Source of the DNA: Candidatus Aerophobota bacterium
GTDB taxonomy: Bacteria > Aerophobota > Aerophobia > Aerophobales > AE-B3A
Direction: 5' to 3'
Assembly (NCBI GenBank): GCA_030616535.1
Contig: JAUWXE010000045.1
Location: 1-8,281 of the forward strand
Length of the DNA stretch: 8,281 nucleotides
In this document: in pieces, positions 1 through 6,388 of the stretch
Position numbering within the stretch: the first letter of the stretch is position 1
Layout: each line of letters starts with the position of its first letter
Position numbers and translations under genes: made by a program
Notes under the pieces: model-generated
The model's database searches: none
What the model was told of the DNA's origin: nothing
The model's input: the letters and a program-made list of their open reading frames with translations, nothing else

Positions 1-360
1 AGGAATTACGCAGATAAAACCAAAAGGCTCATCCCCTGCATTCTTGAACTGATGGATCTCGTTAGGAGGAACGTAAACAACATCGCCAAAGGAAATCTCC
101 GTCTCTTTTTCGCCAAGCAGCACCTTGCCTTTTCCTCTGAGAATGATTACCCCGTGATCATGGGCATGACGGTCCAAAAGAGTCCAACCGCCTGGTTCTA
201 CTTCAAAATACCTCATAGCAAAATAGGGAGCTTTTTCATTTTCGCTTATTAACCACCTCACTGTGGCTCCCCTGATATCCTTAGAGTCGTATCCCTTAGG
301 AACTATCCCATCCCAATCAAAGTTACCAGGATCGCCCTGGAACTTGTGAATTATTCCCAT
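1..360 (-). CDS. Cupin-domain protein, partial (C-terminus beyond left edge)
   Basis: The first 120 codons of a small cupin are open from an ATG at 358-360 to the window edge. Cupin motif 1 lies around residues 57-76 (GG, then HAHDH at 65-69, then ILRGKG) and motif 2 around residues 92-107 (GDVVYVPPNEIH...N). The three spaced histidines and the later His102 could hold a metal ion. The Glu usual in motif 1 is absent. A GGAGG site ends 7 nt before the ATG and lies just past the end of the TIM-barrel gene, 13 bp away, so the two are very probably co-transcribed. Small cupins in sugar operons often act as sugar or sugar-acid isomerases, epimerases or binding proteins. The fold is clear; the substrate is not, and a role in handling the locus's sugar or sugar phosphate is only inferred. 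Confidence 0.85.
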   Translation of the reverse strand, partial: MGIIHKFQGDPGNFDWDGIVPKGYDSKDIRGATVRWLISENEKAPYFAMRYFEVEPGGWTLLDRHAHDHGVIILRGKGKVLLGEKETEISFGDVVYVPPNEIHQFKNAGDEPFGFICVIP

Positions 361-373
361 ACTGGGTCCTCCT

Positions 374-1342
374 TTATTTAAAGACACCTCTAAGTAAAGC
401 GGCTGTCTTAGCAGCATCCCTTCCCTGAACTATGGTGGTTAACCTGTCCATGCCCAGTTTGTCAACCAGCCCCATTAAAGTGTGGATGTTCTCTATAGAT
501 TGCTGGCAAGCACTTACCACGTCCTCCCGATAGGGATAAACATCGAGAGAAAACCAGCCTTCGTACTTGATTTTCTTTAGCCAGAAGAACAGCTCCAGAT
601 AGTCCCACAAGTTCACCGAACCCACAATCATGTCATGATCCCACTCCCGGTAATTATCATTGAGGTGAAGGTGAAAAAGCTTTCCCCATTTGTCCAGCAA
701 AATCAAAGATTCTGATGGATTTTCACCACAGAAAAGAGCATGGCCTACATCAAGCGTTACTCCCACGTTTTTTAGATTTACAGCATTAGCGAGGAGCACT
801 GCTTTACCCACTGTGGCGATGAATATATGAGTTCGGGGTTCTTTTATTTTGTACTCTAAGGCTACTTTAATCTCTGGTTGATACTCTGCACAAGCTTTTA
901 TCCCCTCGATCAACCAATCCCAACTAACCTTATAGTCTGCTTGAAATGGGTAGTCATAGCCATCTTGCCCCAGCCACAGGTTGACTTGAGGACATTCTAG
1001 TTCTCTCGATACATCCATTGCTCTTTTGGTAAGCTGAATAGCATCTTCTCTTATCTTTCTCTCTGAGGAGGTAAAAGAACCCTGCATCCATTTGGGGTCG
1101 CAGAAATGATCCGCGATCACTGAGACAACTTTTAAGTTATGTTTCTTAAGAAGACCCTTAAATTTATCGATCTCCTCGTCTTTAAAATCAACGGGATACA
1201 TTACCTCCACCCCCTGAATCTGTTTTATCTTAGAGGCCTCTTCCATCTTTTCCTCCAAGGTTCTAGATCCATGATATTGACTGAATCGGTCTGAAAGCTT
1301 CCCAAACACCCACAGGCCAACCGCAATCTTTTGTGTGTCCAT
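374..1342 (-). CDS. Xylose isomerase-like TIM-barrel sugar isomerase/epimerase
   Basis: This 322-residue protein belongs to the xylose isomerase-like TIM-barrel (AP endonuclease family 2) superfamily. These are cytosolic, metal-dependent enzymes that isomerise or epimerise sugars or sugar phosphates. Likely metal ligands are Glu163 (ALEYK), Asp198 (TLDVGH), His224 or His226 (FHLHLND) and Asp267 (FSLDVYP). An Asp as fourth ligand recalls L-rhamnose and xylose isomerases rather than tagatose 3-epimerases, which use Glu. The ATG is preceded by a strong GGAGGAGGAAG site (1346-1356). It lies 54 bp after the second dehydrogenase gene and 13 bp before the cupin gene. In erythritol catabolism the isomerase EryC is, as I recall, from this broad superfamily, so a ketose or tetrulose phosphate is one possible substrate. 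Alternatives are a free-sugar isomerase or a 3-epimerase. The family is secure; the reaction is not. Confidence 0.85.
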   Translation of the reverse strand: MDTQKIAVGLWVFGKLSDRFSQYHGSRTLEEKMEEASKIKQIQGVEVMYPVDFKDEEIDKFKGLLKKHNLKVVSVIADHFCDPKWMQGSFTSSERKIREDAIQLTKRAMDVSRELECPQVNLWLGQDGYDYPFQADYKVSWDWLIEGIKACAEYQPEIKVALEYKIKEPRTHIFIATVGKAVLLANAVNLKNVGVTLDVGHALFCGENPSESLILLDKWGKLFHLHLNDNYREWDHDMIVGSVNLWDYLELFFWLKKIKYEGWFSLDVYPYREDVVSACQQSIENIHTLMGLVDKLGMDRLTTIVQGRDAAKTAALLRGVFK

Positions 1343-1396
1343 AAACTTCCTCCTCCTATTTAGCGTATTTTACTCCTCTGGTAATTGTCAAAATAG

Positions 1397-2434
1397 CTAA
1401 GGAACTATGGCTATCTTAACTGCGGCCTGATGAAGATGCATCTCGAGGGCCTTTACTGTCTCACTAAGAGGAACCTCAGCGGTTACCAGTAAATCCTCCG
1501 GCATCATGCGACGAGTAATTAAATCATAGGCTGTCTTTACATGACGAGGAGTGGTATGAAAAACACCCTTTAAAGTGAGCTGGGAGTAATGCAGAAGTTC
1601 TGTACCTACTGTGACAGTGGTACCAGCTTTGCAACCCCCAAAGAGAAGAACCTTACCTGCCTTTCTTGCCATGAGTATGGTCATCTCCCAGACTTCAGGA
1701 AATCCAGTTGCCTCTATGGCTACATCCGCTCCCCTTTTGTCTTCTGTGAGCTCTCGTACTGAATCTACTTGATTTTTGGTGTGGGACACGTTTATCGTCT
1801 CGTCAGCTCCTAACTTTCGGGCTACAGCGAGCCTTCCCTCCGAGAGATCGCAGCTAATCACTCTCGCCCCCTTGAGCTTGGCCAATCTTACAAACATAAG
1901 ACCGATAGGGCCGGCACCATTTATAACCACTGTATCACCCAATTGTATACCAATCTCATCAGTGCCATAAACTACACAGGACAAGGGTTCTAAAAGTGCG
2001 GCTGCTTTATAGGGGATTTCATCGGGGATCTCAAATAGATTCTGCTCTACAATAGCAGAGGGAACTTTAATATATTCGGCATAGGCACCTAACAACAAAT
2101 TACGGGTGAGGAACTCACACATACTGTGATAACCCTTCTTGCAATAATAACATCTCCCGCAGGGTGCAGTATTATGTCCCACTACCCTCATCCCCTCCTT
2201 GAATCCGGAGACATTTTCTCCCACTTCAACAATATCCCCGGCCCATTCGTGGCCGAAAAGGCAGGGAGGCTTAAATAAAGAATAGCCCCTGTGGTAACTT
2301 TTAACATCTGTTCCACAGGTCAAGGCTGTCTTGACCCGTACCAGAACTTCTTTATCCCCTACTCGAGGTACTTCAACTTCCTCAACCCGAACATCTCCCG
2401 GAGCATAAAAGACAGCCGCTTTCATTTTTTCCAT
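1397..2434 (-). CDS. Zinc-dependent MDR alcohol/polyol dehydrogenase (second of two)
   Basis: A 345-residue medium-chain dehydrogenase of the sorbitol/threonine dehydrogenase type, expected to oxidise a secondary alcohol of a polyol to a ketone with NAD(P). The catalytic zinc site is visible as Cys40 (TCGTD), His62-Glu63 (GHEW) and Glu149 (LEP). The structural zinc site has all four cysteines, Cys92, 95, 98 and 106. The nucleotide-binding motif is GAGPIG at 173-178, and Asp196 at the end of the next strand suggests NAD rather than NADP. The first ATG is preferred: an AAGGAG lies 10 nt upstream, inside the last codons of the FGGY kinase gene, which stops only 3 bp away. Translational coupling is therefore likely. 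It is clearly a paralogue of the 3996-5072 protein but diverged, so it probably acts on a different substrate or step, such as a sugar-alcohol phosphate or another polyol. Confidence 0.92.
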   Translation of the reverse strand: MEKMKAAVFYAPGDVRVEEVEVPRVGDKEVLVRVKTALTCGTDVKSYHRGYSLFKPPCLFGHEWAGDIVEVGENVSGFKEGMRVVGHNTAPCGRCYYCKKGYHSMCEFLTRNLLLGAYAEYIKVPSAIVEQNLFEIPDEIPYKAAALLEPLSCVVYGTDEIGIQLGDTVVINGAGPIGLMFVRLAKLKGARVISCDLSEGRLAVARKLGADETINVSHTKNQVDSVRELTEDKRGADVAIEATGFPEVWEMTILMARKAGKVLLFGGCKAGTTVTVGTELLHYSQLTLKGVFHTTPRHVKTAYDLITRRMMPEDLLVTAEVPLSETVKALEMHLHQAAVKIAIVP

Positions 2435-2437
2435 TAT

Positions 2438-3994
2438 CTAGAAACTCCTTCCTAAAGCTACGTCTATCACTTTCAATCTCACATCCCAATCATCCCAGAC
2501 CTGCTGGTAAAGATTCTGATAAAGCTGGTAAAACTGTTGATATTTTTGGTGATTTTCTGGATGAGGATAGTATTCCTTTTCAAACTTCACTACTCTTTTT
2601 ACTGCATCCTCCATATGAGGATAAATTCCTATTCCAACTCCGCCACCTACCGCAGCCCCAAGTGCCCCCAGTTCAGTACTTCGAAGAGTCTTGATAGTCT
2701 TTCCAGTGACATCGGCAAAGATCTGACACCAGAGGCTACTTTTTGCTCCTCCACCAGTGAGTGCTACCTCGGAAATTTGAACTGGTATATGTTTGAAACA
2801 ATCAAGCATAGAAAGAGCCACTCCCTCGTAAACAGATCGAAGCAGATGCCAGCGAGTGTGTCTCAAACTGATGCCGAAAAATTGTGCTCTGGCAGATGGT
2901 TTGACAAAAGGGGCCCGTTCACCACCTGGATTTATATAGGGGTGATAGAGAACCCCCTCTGAACCTAAGGGAACCTCTTTTACCTTTTCCTCCAGGACTT
3001 GGTAAAGGTTTCCTTTCCTTTTTTTAGCTAGGCCAACCTCAGAAGAACAAAATTCCTTAATAAACCAATCGAGATTAGGCGTTCCGGCCATGCTGGGCAT
3101 AGAGCGGATGAATTTGTCTGGCAAAGCGTGAACCAGAGTCATCCCCACCCCAAGGGGCTCTAAAATCAGATGATCAGTAATCACTGCATTAAAGCAGGTA
3201 GTGCCAACAATGGAGAAGGCCTGTCCATCATAGATGGCCCCCAGTCCTACCGGAGTAGCTACCACATCAATCATCCCGGAGATAATGGGCGTTCCCTCCT
3301 TTAGGCCAGTCTCTTCAGATGCCTCAGAGGTTACCTCACCCGCTACCTCGAGGGAAGGGATAATTCTGGGAAACAAATCTCGATAAGCTGACAAACCAAA
3401 TAGCTTGAATAGCTCATCAGAATAAACCCTATCCTTGATGTTGATGGGAGCCCTTGAGGCGTCAGAGGGATCAGTACTTACCTTGCCTGAGAGCTTTAAC
3501 TTAATCCAGTCTTTGGCGAAGAGAAAATGTTTAGCTTTCTTCAGTGAATGAGGTTCGTTCTTTTCCAGCCATTTAATAATAGCCGCTGGAGCTCCTGAGA
3601 AAGTAGCGGACCCGCTAATTCGAAATCCGGCTAGATCAGTACCTTCTTTTTCCCAGTGGATGACCACCTCACCAGCACGGCCATCTAGCCAGAGAATAGC
3701 TTTTCTTACTGGCTTCAAATACTTATCCACCAATCGACAACCATCACCCTGACCACTAATTCCTACCACGGCAATATTGCTAGCCATCAGACCACTCTTT
3801 TTGAGCGATTCTTGTATTGTCTCCTTCACTGCCTGCCATACCTCATTCATATCCTGTTCAGCCCAACCAGGCTTTGCCGTTTCCATGGATAGCCTCCTGC
3901 TGGAAAAAGATAGCTCTTGCCCTTCCAGGTCAAAAATGACCGTCTTGACCACGGAGGTCCCAGCATCTATTCCTAGAAGAAATTTCTCCCACAC
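2438..3994 (-). CDS. FGGY-family carbohydrate kinase, erythritol/xylulose kinase-like
   Basis: A complete 518-residue FGGY kinase, which transfers phosphate from ATP to a sugar or polyol. The N-terminal domain opens with GIDAGTSVVK (residues 8-17), the phosphate-binding signature. SGQGDGC at 80-86 occupies the substrate loop where xylulokinases carry SGQMHG. GMIDV places the likely catalytic Asp at 243, followed by GTT at 265-267. The C-terminal domain has GGERAP (357-362) and the ATP-binding GGGAKSS (414-420). From memory, GTSVVK plus GQGDG resembles the EryA erythritol kinase branch, with LyxK-type L-xylulose kinases as the alternative. The start is GTG, 1 bp after the preceding dehydrogenase stop, with GGAG 10 nt upstream; no ATG is available nearby. 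The final codons supply the ribosome binding site of the next gene. Length and motifs are intact. Kinase family is certain, substrate is inferred. Confidence 0.92.
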   Translation of the reverse strand: MWEKFLLGIDAGTSVVKTVIFDLEGQELSFSSRRLSMETAKPGWAEQDMNEVWQAVKETIQESLKKSGLMASNIAVVGISGQGDGCRLVDKYLKPVRKAILWLDGRAGEVVIHWEKEGTDLAGFRISGSATFSGAPAAIIKWLEKNEPHSLKKAKHFLFAKDWIKLKLSGKVSTDPSDASRAPINIKDRVYSDELFKLFGLSAYRDLFPRIIPSLEVAGEVTSEASEETGLKEGTPIISGMIDVVATPVGLGAIYDGQAFSIVGTTCFNAVITDHLILEPLGVGMTLVHALPDKFIRSMPSMAGTPNLDWFIKEFCSSEVGLAKKRKGNLYQVLEEKVKEVPLGSEGVLYHPYINPGGERAPFVKPSARAQFFGISLRHTRWHLLRSVYEGVALSMLDCFKHIPVQISEVALTGGGAKSSLWCQIFADVTGKTIKTLRSTELGALGAAVGGGVGIGIYPHMEDAVKRVVKFEKEYYPHPENHQKYQQFYQLYQNLYQQVWDDWDVRLKVIDVALGRSF

Positions 3995-3995
3995 T

Positions 3996-5072
3996 TTACG
4001 AGGACTCCGGTGTCATAGTTACCTTAATAGCATTATCGGTTCTTTTTTCAGCGGTTTCTATAGCCTCTTTCCATTCCTCCAGGGGGAAGTTATGAGTCAC
4101 TATCCTGTCAGTTTTAACCAATCCTTCACTGAGGTAGCGGATAGCCAAAGGATAGGTGTAAGCACCTAGATGTCCACCTACAATCTCCAGTTCCTTTATA
4201 TCGCTGATTATACTAAAATCTAGGCAGGTTTTCTCAGCGAATACACCGAATTCCATTAATCTGCCCCGACGACGAAGCATCTGGACGGCGGCCTCGACGG
4301 CTGCCGAACTTCCACTAGCCTCCAGAACTACATCACAGCCCAAGCCATTGGTTAGCTCCCTCACCTTCTCAACAAGATTAAGATCAGCCGGATTAATAGT
4401 CACATCTGCCCCCAATTCTTTGGCTATTTTTAATCGAGGGTCCACCGGATCCGACACAATTAACAGCTTGGGATTTTTAAGTTTTGCTACCTGAAGCATA
4501 AAGAGCCCGATGGGTCCAGCTCCGGTTATTACGGCCACATCCCCTAGCTGAAGATTCGCTCTCTCCACCCCATGGATAGCACAGGCCAGAGGTTCTATAG
4601 CAATAGATACCCCATATGGTAAATCCTTAGGGACTTTCCAGATCAGGGAACGATCAGGGTATTTCAAATACTCGGCCCAACCTCCATCTGGCCCGGAAAC
4701 TCCGAAAACTTCATGCACATCACACATATTATACAGCCCTCGCTTACAGAAATAGCACTTCCCGCAGGGAACTATTTGCTCAGCTATAGCCTTCTCGCCT
4801 ATCTCTAAACCGTATTTTTCTTTTGCTCCCGGTCCTAGCTCAACCACCTCACCAATAAACTCATGCCCAGCCACAATGGGAGCGTGATCATAGACTACCT
4901 GACTAAAATAGGCCTTCCCATGGAAAATCTTAGGATCGGCGGCACATATCCCGCATCTTTCCACCTTTACCACCACCTCATTTTCTCCGGCTTTAGGCTG
5001 CTCGATCTCCTCATATCTAAAATCCTCTTTTCCATAGATAACTACTGCTTTAATTTTACTCACCTCCCGCAA
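3996..5072 (-). CDS. Zinc-dependent MDR polyol dehydrogenase (L-threitol/erythritol dehydrogenase-like)
   Basis: A medium-chain zinc dehydrogenase of up to 358 residues, predicted to oxidise a polyol to a ketose with NAD. Catalytic zinc ligands are Cys40 (CGICAAD), His70-Glu71 (AGHEF) and Glu160 (IEP). Structural zinc cysteines are 103, 106, 109 and 117. The Rossmann motif GAGPIG is at 184-189, with Asp208 in SDP favouring NAD. The CGICAxD start and the EQIVPCGKC segment recall threitol/erythritol dehydrogenases, a resemblance judged from memory. The start is uncertain. The coordinates given use a TTG with weak upstream support, while a strong GGAGG lies inside the gene 8 nt before an ATT (5052-5054) that aligns with the normal MKAVV beginning of the family. 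It is the first gene of the downstream unit, preceded by a 174-bp regulatory gap and followed after 1 bp by the FGGY kinase. Confidence 0.9.
   Translation of the reverse strand: MREVSKIKAVVIYGKEDFRYEEIEQPKAGENEVVVKVERCGICAADPKIFHGKAYFSQVVYDHAPIVAGHEFIGEVVELGPGAKEKYGLEIGEKAIAEQIVPCGKCYFCKRGLYNMCDVHEVFGVSGPDGGWAEYLKYPDRSLIWKVPKDLPYGVSIAIEPLACAIHGVERANLQLGDVAVITGAGPIGLFMLQVAKLKNPKLLIVSDPVDPRLKIAKELGADVTINPADLNLVEKVRELTNGLGCDVVLEASGSSAAVEAAVQMLRRRGRLMEFGVFAEKTCLDFSIISDIKELEIVGGHLGAYTYPLAIRYLSEGLVKTDRIVTHNFPLEEWKEAIETAEKRTDNAIKVTMTPESS
5052..5068 (-). promoter_or_regulatory. Strong Shine-Dalgarno site followed by a candidate ATT start codon
   Basis: On the minus strand GGGAGG (5063-5068) is followed by 8 nt and then ATT (5052-5054), in frame with the dehydrogenase. 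The GTG at 5061-5063 overlaps the site and cannot use it. The TTG at 5070-5072 lies upstream of it. Either translation begins at the rare ATT codon, or at the TTG from a poor site. Family N-termini read MKAVV, and here the protein reads IKAVV at exactly this point. Confidence 0.5.
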
Positions 5073-5107
5073 TTTTTAGTCCGGATTATCCCGTGAGTTT
5101 ATCTATT

Positions 5108-5146
5108 AAATGACCTCGCCTTTTATCATAGAACTGCGAGACATTT
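5108..5146 (-). promoter_or_regulatory. Leader hairpin upstream of the dehydrogenase operon
   Basis: Arms 5108-5119 and 5136-5146 pair as an 11-bp stem with one bulged base (5113) and a 16-nt loop. One pair (5114 with 5141) is a G-U wobble only in the minus-strand RNA; in the plus-strand RNA it would be a C-A mismatch. That favours function in the transcript of the downstream genes. No U-run follows it, so it is not a standard terminator. It may be a leader or attenuator structure. The loop also contains TATGAT, a possible -10 box, so it could instead be part of a promoter region. Confidence 0.4.
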
Positions 5147-5153
5147 ATTTAAT

Positions 5154-5174
5154 GATATGAATCTTGTTCATATC
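5154..5174. promoter_or_regulatory. Perfect 8-5-8 palindrome, candidate operator
   Basis: GATATGAA (5154-5161) and TTCATATC (5167-5174) are perfect inverted copies around a 5-bp centre. The spacing of one to two helical turns and the AT-rich TGAA...TTCA core are typical of binding sites for dimeric regulators, and the core resembles IclR/KdgR-type sites in style. It lies about 80 bp upstream of the dehydrogenase start in the only sizeable gap inside the locus, overlapping or adjoining both weak promoter candidates. No regulator gene is in the window to pair with it. Confidence 0.5.
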
Positions 5175-5200
5175 TTATTAGAAGACAAAAATTTGGTGAA
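5172..5200 (-). promoter_or_regulatory. Weak candidate promoter for the dehydrogenase-kinase unit
   Basis: On the minus strand TTCACC (5195-5200) and TAAGAT (5172-5177) are spaced by 17 bp, each matching four of six consensus sigma70 bases. The palindrome at 5154-5174 would cover the end of the -10 box and the start point, a good position for repression. A second option is TATGAT (5125-5130) with a poor -35 at 5148-5153. Neither is strong, and read-through from the dhaK unit is also possible because no clear terminator follows dhaL. Confidence 0.25.
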
Positions 5201-5246
5201 AACTGTATAAAATATTAAGGAAAGAGACTGCGTGTAGGTTGCTGGG

Positions 5247-5891
5247 TTAGTCAAGACAGTTTTTTATGATGGAGCTAAAAATATAGTAGCTGGAAGTTGC
5301 TCCCGGATCGAGGTGACCTTTGGTTCTCTCCCCTAACCGGCTGGATCTTCCCCGCTTAGAAACTATATCTCTAGTAGATTCCATTCCTTCTTGAGCAGCT
5401 TTTTCAGCGCGTATTAGCGCCTTCTCTAAAGATTCCTTCTCATCTACTGATTTTTGCAAGGACTCGCTTACCCAATGAATAGTATCCAGCATAGTTTTTT
5501 CTCCAACCTGTGCCCTACCTCTCTTCTTAATACCTTCTTCAGCCGCTTTAACCGACCTTAACCAATCCCCCAGCTTAATCTCGCTCTTGCCTTCGATTGC
5601 CTTTCCCGCTTCGATGAAGGCCGTGCCAAATAAGGGGCCGGTAGCGGCACCACCAGAAAAAGCTATGGTTCTCCCCACTTCTTTTAGTAGAGTTCCTACA
5701 TCAGAATCTTTTTCTTCTAATTTAATTTTATCCAATGCTTTTTCAAAAGTCTCGAAAACGGTTCTTCCGTGATCTCCATCTCCAATCTCTGCGTCGAGCC
5801 TATTAAGATACTCTTTTTTCTCCCCGAGGGTATCAACGATTTCTTCCAACATCTTTTTCACTTTACGGTACGGGATTTCTTTGTCGGACAT
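5247..5891 (-). CDS. dhaL: DhaL-type dihydroxyacetone kinase nucleotide-binding subunit
   Basis: A 214-residue all-helical DhaL-family protein, the subunit that binds the nucleotide and magnesium and phosphorylates a ketose held by DhaK. The metal-binding motif DAEIGDGDHG spans residues 33-42, with Asp33, Asp38 and Asp40 as ligands. GGAATGPLFGT (80-90) corresponds to the family's GG(A/S)SGPLYGT loop, and GERTKGHLDPGATSS (187-201) to its GERSxGHxDPGA segment. The length matches stand-alone DhaL. AAGGA lies 8 nt before the ATG, and the RpiB gene stops 12 bp upstream. There is no DhaM phosphotransferase subunit in the window. Either the bound nucleotide exchanges and ATP is the donor, or a DhaM is encoded elsewhere. 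The substrate could be dihydroxyacetone or, given the neighbours, a four-carbon ketose such as erythrulose. The gene symbol denotes the family, not proven substrate. Confidence 0.93.
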   Translation of the reverse strand: MSDKEIPYRKVKKMLEEIVDTLGEKKEYLNRLDAEIGDGDHGRTVFETFEKALDKIKLEEKDSDVGTLLKEVGRTIAFSGGAATGPLFGTAFIEAGKAIEGKSEIKLGDWLRSVKAAEEGIKKRGRAQVGEKTMLDTIHWVSESLQKSVDEKESLEKALIRAEKAAQEGMESTRDIVSKRGRSSRLGERTKGHLDPGATSSYYIFSSIIKNCLD

Positions 5892-5903
5892 GGTTATTAT
5901 CCT

Positions 5904-6353
5904 TCAAGAGAAGTTCTCTTTCTCAATCTCCATTATTTTTCTTACCTTGGGAGCTGATCTTCCTCCTTCAAACTCGGAGTTAAGCCACACCTCAACCAAT
6001 TTCTTTGCCAGCTCAGGTCCAATTATTTGAGCTCCCATGGTCATTATTTGAGCATTATTGCTCTTTCTTGACCTCTCGGCAGAATATATATCATGACAGA
6101 CAGTGGCCCTTATGCCTCTCACCTTATTGGCTGCGATATCCATACCCAAGCCAGTACCGCAAATCAAGATGCCTCGTGAGAACTTACCCTGAGCCACCGC
6201 ACTTGCCACTTTCTTAGCTATATCCGGATAATCAACCGGCTCGGAAGTCTTAGTTCCCAAGTCTTCATATTCGACATTCTTTTCCTTCAAAAACTCTATG
6301 ATGATCTTTTTTAGCTTAAGACCATTATGATCGGCACCAATGACTAGACTCAT
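5904..6353 (-). CDS. rpiB: RpiB-family sugar-phosphate isomerase with altered active site
   Basis: A 149-residue RpiB/LacA/LacB-family isomerase, which interconverts aldose and ketose phosphates. The early ADHNG (residues 7-11) and the catalytic Cys65 in CGTGLGMDIAANK (65-77) are intact. At the stretch usually reading SR(E/Q)HND the sequence is SRKSNN (95-100). Ser98 therefore stands where E. coli RpiB has the ring-opening His99; the offset of one also holds for Cys65 against Cys66. Near the C-terminus GGRSAPKV (130-137) replaces the usual GGRHxxRV. These changes argue against ordinary ribose 5-phosphate as substrate. Tetrose-phosphate isomerases of erythritol and threitol catabolism belong to this family and fit better. 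The gene sits between the two kinase subunit genes, 35 bp after dhaK and 12 bp before dhaL. Its ribosome binding site is weak, a purine run with AAGAG upstream of the ATG. Confidence 0.92.
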   Translation of the reverse strand: MSLVIGADHNGLKLKKIIIEFLKEKNVEYEDLGTKTSEPVDYPDIAKKVASAVAQGKFSRGILICGTGLGMDIAANKVRGIRATVCHDIYSAERSRKSNNAQIMTMGAQIIGPELAKKLVEVWLNSEFEGGRSAPKVRKIMEIEKENFS

Positions 6354-6388
6354 TTTTTTTCTCTTTTCTTTTAAAGATTGGTGACTTT

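Noticed and set aside
52..252. Plus-strand open frame over the cupin gene
   Set aside because: The opposite strand carries a clear cupin with both motifs and a good ribosome binding site, so this frame is a shadow. The same holds for the plus-strand frames at 1776-1970, 2537-2962, 3777-4169, 4863-5096, 5587-5957, 6005-6217, 6731-7150 and 7164-7403, none of which shows a recognisable domain.
1343..1396. Perfect TTGACA on the minus strand (1386-1391) as an internal promoter before the TIM-barrel gene
   Set aside because: No acceptable -10 box lies 16-18 bp downstream; the only TAAAAT is 13 bp away. Read-through within the operon explains expression.
1397..5072. Two zinc dehydrogenase genes as a recent tandem duplication around the kinase
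   Set aside because: The proteins share only family motifs and differ in length, N-terminus and substrate-loop sequence, so they are old paralogues and not a fresh duplication.
5083..5091. Small palindrome GGATTATCC just upstream of the dehydrogenase
   Set aside because: Four-base arms around one base are too short to separate from chance, and it overlaps no promoter box.
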